8,059 nt of DNA from NCBI GenBank assembly GCA_018830465.1, contig JAHJSI010000042.1, forward strand, positions 1-8,059. The letters are read 5' to 3'. Shown here piece after piece: positions 4,500 to 8,059 of this stretch; position 1 is the stretch's first letter, and every line of letters starts with the position of its first letter. The notes under the pieces are model-generated. The model saw only the letters and a list, made by a program, of their open reading frames with translations, ran no database searches and was not told the origin of the DNA. This DNA comes from Patescibacteria group bacterium (GTDB lineage: Bacteria > Patescibacteriota > Patescibacteriia > UBA2169). The translations under genes and the position numbers were made by a program.

Positions 4500-6230
4500 A
4501 TGTCTTTGAATTTTTTACAATTTTTACAGAAAAAAGGATTAGTTTCTGAATCAGATGCAGAGTCTTTGACTAAGAAGTATGAAGAAGGAGAAAATTCTTT
4601 AGACGTTATTTTGGTTGAAAGCAAAAAAATTGATGAAGAAACTTTGCTCGCGCAAAAGAGCGAATTTTATAATTTGCCTTCAGTTGAGCTTGAAAAAAAA
4701 GCAGCTACTAAAGATGTGCAAGGATTATTTCCAAAAGAGGTAATCGCGAATTACCATATTGTTCCATTTGAAAAAGAAGATGATACAGTGCGCATTGCGA
4801 TGGTAAATCCGGAAAATTTGAAAGCGCGCGAAGCAGTAGATTTTTTAGCAAGGCAAAAAGGATGGAATACGCAGTTTTACGTAACCACGGAAAAAGGATT
4901 TAAGCATGCTTATGAGCAATACAGCGGCAATCTGCATTTAGAGGTAAGCGAAGCTCTTGAATTCACGGACCAGTCAAAAGAAGAGCAAAAAGAAGAAAAG
5001 ATAAAAACAAACAAAGAATTGGAAGAAGTTGTAAAAAGCGCTCCAGTATCAAAAATGGTAAGCGTTATTTTGAGGCACGCGGTAGAGGGCGGAGCGTCTG
5101 ATGTGCATATTGAGCCGCAAGACGAAGAAACAAGAGTAAGGTATAGAATAGACGGGGACCTTCACTCAACTCTTAGCTTGCCTAAATATATACACAATTC
5201 AATTATTTCGCGCATTAAAGTTTTAGCGAATTTAAAGCTTGACGAAACCAGAAAGCCGCAGGATGGAAGAATACATATGAATATAGAGGACAAGCAGATA
5301 GACTTCAGGGTTTCCACGCTTCCTTTGATAGGAACAGAAAAGATTGTTATGCGTATTTTGGATGTGACGCGCGGCGCTCCTACTTTGGAAGCTCTTGGAT
5401 TTATGGGAAGAAATTTTGAAGTTATAAAGAGCCATATAAATAAGCCGAATGGAATGTTTCTTGTCACCGGGCCCACAGGAAGCGGCAAGTCAACAACTCT
5501 TTTTTCCGCGCTTTCACTGCTTAATGAAGAAAAGGTTAATATCGTCACTTTAGAAGATCCTGTTGAATATTATTTGCCTGGAGTTAATCAATCCCAAATC
5601 AGGCCAGAAGTTGAATTTACTTTCGCGACAGGGTTGCGCTCAATTTTGCGGCAAGACCCGGACATAATCATGGTTGGAGAAATTCGCGACAATGAAACAG
5701 CTTCTTTGGCGGTTCAAGCGGCCTTAACAGGACATATTGTTTTATCAACACTGCATACTAGCAATGCTGTTGGCGCGATTCCTCGGCTTTTGGACATGAA
5801 AGTTGAGCAGTTTTTGCTCGCGACTACTATAAATATTGTTCAAGCCCAGAGATTAGTCAGAAAAACATGCGAATATTGCAAAAAAGAATACAAGCCTGCT
5901 GATAATTTAGCGCAGAAGGCAAAAGAAATATTATCTACTGTTCCTGATAAGTATCTTTATAAAGGGATAAGCAGGGATAAGTTAATTTTTTATAAAGGAG
6001 AGGGATGCTCTAAGTGCGGCGATTTTGGATACAGCGGAAGGCTTTCGGTATCAGAAGTTATTGAGAATACGAGGCAGATGCAGGATATTATCGCGAAAGG
6101 ATTTGACAGAACTTCAGTTGATAAAGAGCTGGTAAATCAAGGTTTTATTTCAATGATGCAAGATGGAATTATGAAAGTTCTTTTAGGGCTTACAACGGCT
6201 GATGAAGTTGTTGTGGCAACAAAGGAGTAA
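4500..6230 (+). CDS. pilB: Type IV pilus assembly ATPase PilB (GspE family)
   Basis: PilB is the hexameric cytoplasmic ATPase that powers pilin polymerisation by turning the platform protein PilC. The product is 576 residues, normal for the family. An N-terminal GspE/PilB domain (about 1-150) is followed by the N2 domain (SDVHIEPQDEETRVRYRIDG near 200-220) and the RecA-like domain. Catalytic motifs are all intact: Walker A GPTGSGKS at 324-331, Asp box LEDPVE with Glu352-Asp353, Walker B DIIMVGEIRD at 388-397 with catalytic Glu394, and the His box TLHT with His419. A four-cysteine zinc site is formed by Cys457 and Cys460 (CEYC) and Cys503 and Cys506 (CSKC), as in GspE and PilB. It starts 2 bases after the preceding stop. 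Its last codons (AAG GAG) form the Shine-Dalgarno sequence of the next gene. PilB rather than a type II secretion GspE is chosen because of the surrounding pilM, pilN and pilO. Confidence 0.96.
   Translation: MSLNFLQFLQKKGLVSESDAESLTKKYEEGENSLDVILVESKKIDEETLLAQKSEFYNLPSVELEKKAATKDVQGLFPKEVIANYHIVPFEKEDDTVRIAMVNPENLKAREAVDFLARQKGWNTQFYVTTEKGFKHAYEQYSGNLHLEVSEALEFTDQSKEEQKEEKIKTNKELEEVVKSAPVSKMVSVILRHAVEGGASDVHIEPQDEETRVRYRIDGDLHSTLSLPKYIHNSIISRIKVLANLKLDETRKPQDGRIHMNIEDKQIDFRVSTLPLIGTEKIVMRILDVTRGAPTLEALGFMGRNFEVIKSHINKPNGMFLVTGPTGSGKSTTLFSALSLLNEEKVNIVTLEDPVEYYLPGVNQSQIRPEVEFTFATGLRSILRQDPDIIMVGEIRDNETASLAVQAALTGHIVLSTLHTSNAVGAIPRLLDMKVEQFLLATTINIVQAQRLVRKTCEYCKKEYKPADNLAQKAKEILSTVPDKYLYKGISRDKLIFYKGEGCSKCGDFGYSGRLSVSEVIENTRQMQDIIAKGFDRTSVDKELVNQGFISMMQDGIMKVLLGLTTADEVVVATKE
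6221..6227 (+). promoter_or_regulatory. Shine-Dalgarno sequence of the response-regulator gene
   Basis: AAAGGAG at 6221-6227 lies inside the last codons of pilB, 8 bases before the ATG at 6236. It is the only strong Shine-Dalgarno match among the operon's gene starts, which suggests that this gene is translated more efficiently, or more independently, than its neighbours. Confidence 0.65.
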
Positions 6231-6235
6231 TAATT

Positions 6236-6613
6236 ATGCCATCTAAAAAATATACAATTTTGCTTGCTGAAGATGATCAATTTTTACAGAGAATGTATGC
6301 CGCAAAGCTTGAATCGTCTGGTTTTAATGTTGTTTTGGCATCTGATGGCCAAGAAGCTATTGATAAGGCGGAAAAGACAAATCCAGATGTGGCATTAGTT
6401 GATATTTTGATGCCGAAAAAAGATGGTTTTGATGTTTTAAGAGAGTTGCGCGAAAAGGACAAATTCAAAGATTTGCCAATAATAATTTTAACTAATTTAG
6501 GCGAATTAGAAGATATAAAGCGAGCCAAAGAGCTTGGCTCAAATGAATATATTATAAAGTCTCATTTTCTGCCTTCAGAAGTCATTAGCGTGGTTAAAAA
6601 ATATATAAAATAG
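6236..6613 (+). CDS. Single-domain CheY-like response regulator
   Basis: The 125-residue product is a lone receiver domain with no output domain. The acidic pocket is present (Glu12-Asp13-Asp14), with phospho-acceptor Asp56 in DVALVDILMPKKDG, the switch Thr86 in IIILTN and the conserved Lys108. It should therefore be phosphorylated and signal through protein binding, as CheY does at the flagellar motor. The usual Lys-Pro cis-peptide after the lysine is replaced by Lys-Ser-His-Phe, and the residue after the switch threonine is Asn rather than Ala. The gene lies between pilB (5-base gap) and the PilT-family gene (6-base gap), so it very likely controls the pilus motor proteins. PilG/PilH-type regulators of twitching are a functional parallel, not a proven orthology. 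No histidine kinase is visible in the window. Confidence 0.92.
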   Translation: MPSKKYTILLAEDDQFLQRMYAAKLESSGFNVVLASDGQEAIDKAEKTNPDVALVDILMPKKDGFDVLRELREKDKFKDLPIIILTNLGELEDIKRAKELGSNEYIIKSHFLPSEVISVVKKYIK

Positions 6614-6619
6614 CCGATT

Positions 6620-7738
6620 ATGGACCAACAAATTCCGCAAATAAAAAATCAGGAAAATATAAAAGAAAGCGCGACAGATATTCTTTATTTTGAAAAATGG
6701 CTTTCAATTCTTGGAGAAAGAAAAGCGACTGATTTGCATCTTTCAGTTGGAAATGTTCCAATGATTCGCTTAGATGGAAAAATAACGCCTCTCGTAGAAG
6801 AGGATGCGGCCACAGCGGAAAGAATTGAGATGATAGTCAACCACCTTTTAAATGATCAAGAGAAGAGTATTTTAGAAAAAGAAAAGCAAATTGTCTTAAG
6901 CCGCACTTTAAAGAAAGTAATGCGTTTTAGAATGCATATTTTTTACGCGCGAGGATTTTTATGCTTGTCTTTGCGTCATTTGCCTGATTCGTTTCCTTCT
7001 TTGGAAAATTTTCCTAATGCCCAAGTTTTATTAAATATAATATCTTCTACGCAAGGATTGTTTATTATTTCAGGGCCTTTTGATTCTGGAAAAACAACCA
7101 CAGCGCGCAGTATGATATCAGAAATTAATAAAACTCAAGAAAAATATATTACCACTTTAGAGCTGCCTATAGAGTATTTAATTCCAAGCGAAAAATCAGT
7201 TGTTGTGCAAAGAGGAGTCGGGATTGATGTAAAAAATTTTTCAGACGGATTAGACGAGATGCATGATCATGATGTTGATGTTGTTGTTGTTGGGGCCATA
7301 GAGGATGCTGAAGTTTTAGAAAAAGCAGTATCAATGGCGAATTCAGGGCGCTTGGTTATCGCGATTGTATCAGCAAAGCATGTAGTTTCTGTTCTTGAGA
7401 CATTAAGGGATCTAGTGCCTGAAGAAGACAGGCTAAGAATTCTTCATTTGTTAGGGGACGCGCTTTTGGGCATTAGTAATCAACTTCTTTTGCCCAAAGT
7501 AGGAGGAGGAAGAATTTTGGTAGTTAGCAGTATGGTATCAACTATCCCCATAAAAGCTTTGATTTATGATGGAAAGTTCGACCAAATACCAAATATTATG
7601 CAGACATCTATTCAACAAGGAATGGTTACTATTGATAAAGCTTTAGCAGAGGCAGTAAAAAAAGGAGAAATTATTCTTAAAGACGCGCAAGAAAACGCTG
7701 TTGACATAAATCAGTTTAACATACTGGTGTCGCATTAA
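6620..7738 (+). CDS. PilT-family ATPase homologue with degenerate active site
   Basis: PilT normally drives pilus retraction. The 372-residue product has the PilT layout: an N-terminal PAS-like domain with KATDLHLSVGNVPMIRLDG (about 36-54), MRFRMHIFYARG, and a RecA-like domain. The C-terminal LLPKVGGGRILVVSSMV and GKFDQIPNIMQTSIQQGM parallel the end of PilT. Walker A is kept as GPFDSGKT at 152-159. Three other catalytic motifs are broken. The Asp box reads LELPIE, with Leu182 in place of Asp. Walker B reads DVVVVGAIED, with Ala226 in place of the catalytic Glu. The TLHT His box reads IVSA, with Ser251 in place of His. The arginine-containing segment before Walker B is replaced by an acidic, His-rich one. 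The frame is intact and codon use matches its neighbours, so it is not an obvious pseudogene. It probably binds ATP weakly or structurally and acts as a regulator or hetero-partner. Symbol pilT is withheld because retraction activity is doubtful. Confidence 0.85.
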   Translation: MDQQIPQIKNQENIKESATDILYFEKWLSILGERKATDLHLSVGNVPMIRLDGKITPLVEEDAATAERIEMIVNHLLNDQEKSILEKEKQIVLSRTLKKVMRFRMHIFYARGFLCLSLRHLPDSFPSLENFPNAQVLLNIISSTQGLFIISGPFDSGKTTTARSMISEINKTQEKYITTLELPIEYLIPSEKSVVVQRGVGIDVKNFSDGLDEMHDHDVDVVVVGAIEDAEVLEKAVSMANSGRLVIAIVSAKHVVSVLETLRDLVPEEDRLRILHLLGDALLGISNQLLLPKVGGGRILVVSSMVSTIPIKALIYDGKFDQIPNIMQTSIQQGMVTIDKALAEAVKKGEIILKDAQENAVDINQFNILVSH

Positions 7739-7744
7739 TTTAAT

Positions 7745-8059
7745 ATGCCATTTTTTGATTATATAGCAGTAAATGAAGATTGCGAGGAGGTGCAAGGCGT
7801 TGTTGATTCAGCTAACAGCGATGTTGCCATTGAAACACTTACAGATCAAGGTCTTTTAGTCCTTTCATTAAAATCAAGAGAAGATAAAAAAGGATTTTCC
7901 ACTGAAATAACTTTATTTCAGAGGGTTAAGACAAAAGATGTTGTAATTTTTACGCGCCAGCTTGCTGTTATGATTAGCGCGACTTTGCCGGTTGTGCAGG
8001 CATTAAGGATTCTTGTCAACCAAATAGAAAGCGTATCATTGAAAATTATTGTTTCTGAA
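7745..8059 (+). CDS. pilC: Type IV pilus platform protein PilC (GspF family), N-terminal part
   Basis: The ATG at 7745 follows the preceding stop by 6 bases and opens a frame that runs to the right edge, giving the first 105 codons. The start, MPFFDYIAVN, is the usual GspF/PilC beginning, and residues 11-45 have the typical small domain pattern ending in LTDQGLLVLSL. From about residue 69 the first GspF cytoplasmic domain begins with FTRQLAVMISATLPVVQAL, matching the family's FTRQLA...SAGLPL..AL motif. PilC is the inner-membrane platform on which PilB acts to insert pilins into the growing fibre. Its place at the end of the ATPase genes is the normal order. The transmembrane segments and second GspF domain lie outside the window. 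No Shine-Dalgarno sequence precedes the start. Confidence 0.93.
   Translation, partial: MPFFDYIAVNEDCEEVQGVVDSANSDVAIETLTDQGLLVLSLKSREDKKGFSTEITLFQRVKTKDVVIFTRQLAVMISATLPVVQALRILVNQIESVSLKIIVSE

Noticed and set aside
6620..7738. Treating the PilT-family gene as a pseudogene
   Set aside because: The frame is uninterrupted, flanks and spacing are normal, and conserved non-catalytic PilT segments remain, so specific loss of catalytic residues is more likely than decay.

Overview
The window looks like part of a chromosome from the Patescibacteria/Candidate Phyla Radiation, most likely a Parcubacteria-like lineage. This is inferred from gene content and style rather than from a marker gene. The DNA is AT-rich (about 40% GC by eye) and genes are packed 2 to 15 bases apart. 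Most starts have no Shine-Dalgarno sequence. The window carries a compact type IV pilus assembly operon with no recognisable outer-membrane partners (PilP, PilQ), as expected for a cell without a classical outer membrane. TGA is used as a stop (mntA), so the code appears standard, which argues against Gracilibacteria/Absconditabacteria.

Layout: positions 1-93 hold the last 30 codons of a plus-strand gene whose end resembles a family S26 signal peptidase. Only 8 bases away and convergent, a minus-strand pair (102-913) encodes a HEPN protein and a minimal nucleotidyltransferase. These are a HepT/MntA-type toxin-antitoxin module with both active-site motifs intact and a 4-base ATGA overlap. A 138-base AT-rich divergent intergenic region (914-1051) carries the best promoter in the window, with a consensus TATAAT at 1006-1011. 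A second TATAAT on the opposite strand overlaps it symmetrically.

From 1052 to the right edge, eight co-directional genes form one transcription unit: pilM, pilN, pilO, a 105-residue one-pass membrane protein, pilB, a single-domain CheY-like response regulator, a PilT-family protein, and the first 105 codons of pilC. PilM, PilN and PilO form the cytoplasmic ring and inner-membrane alignment complex. PilB is the assembly ATPase, with intact Walker A, Asp box, Walker B, His box and zinc-binding cysteines. PilC is the platform protein that the ATPases turn. The PilT-family protein keeps its Walker A motif but has lost the Asp-box aspartate, the Walker B glutamate and the His-box histidine, so it is probably not a working retraction ATPase.

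The points most worth a second look are: the degenerate PilT; the PilN with two NLLP-type PilM-docking motifs separated by a long disordered, repeat-bearing linker; the small membrane protein in the PilP position; the response regulator embedded between the two ATPase genes; and two related GC-rich palindromic elements inside the disordered linkers of pilM and pilO. I see no insertion sequence, CRISPR array, tRNA, rRNA or terminator in the window.
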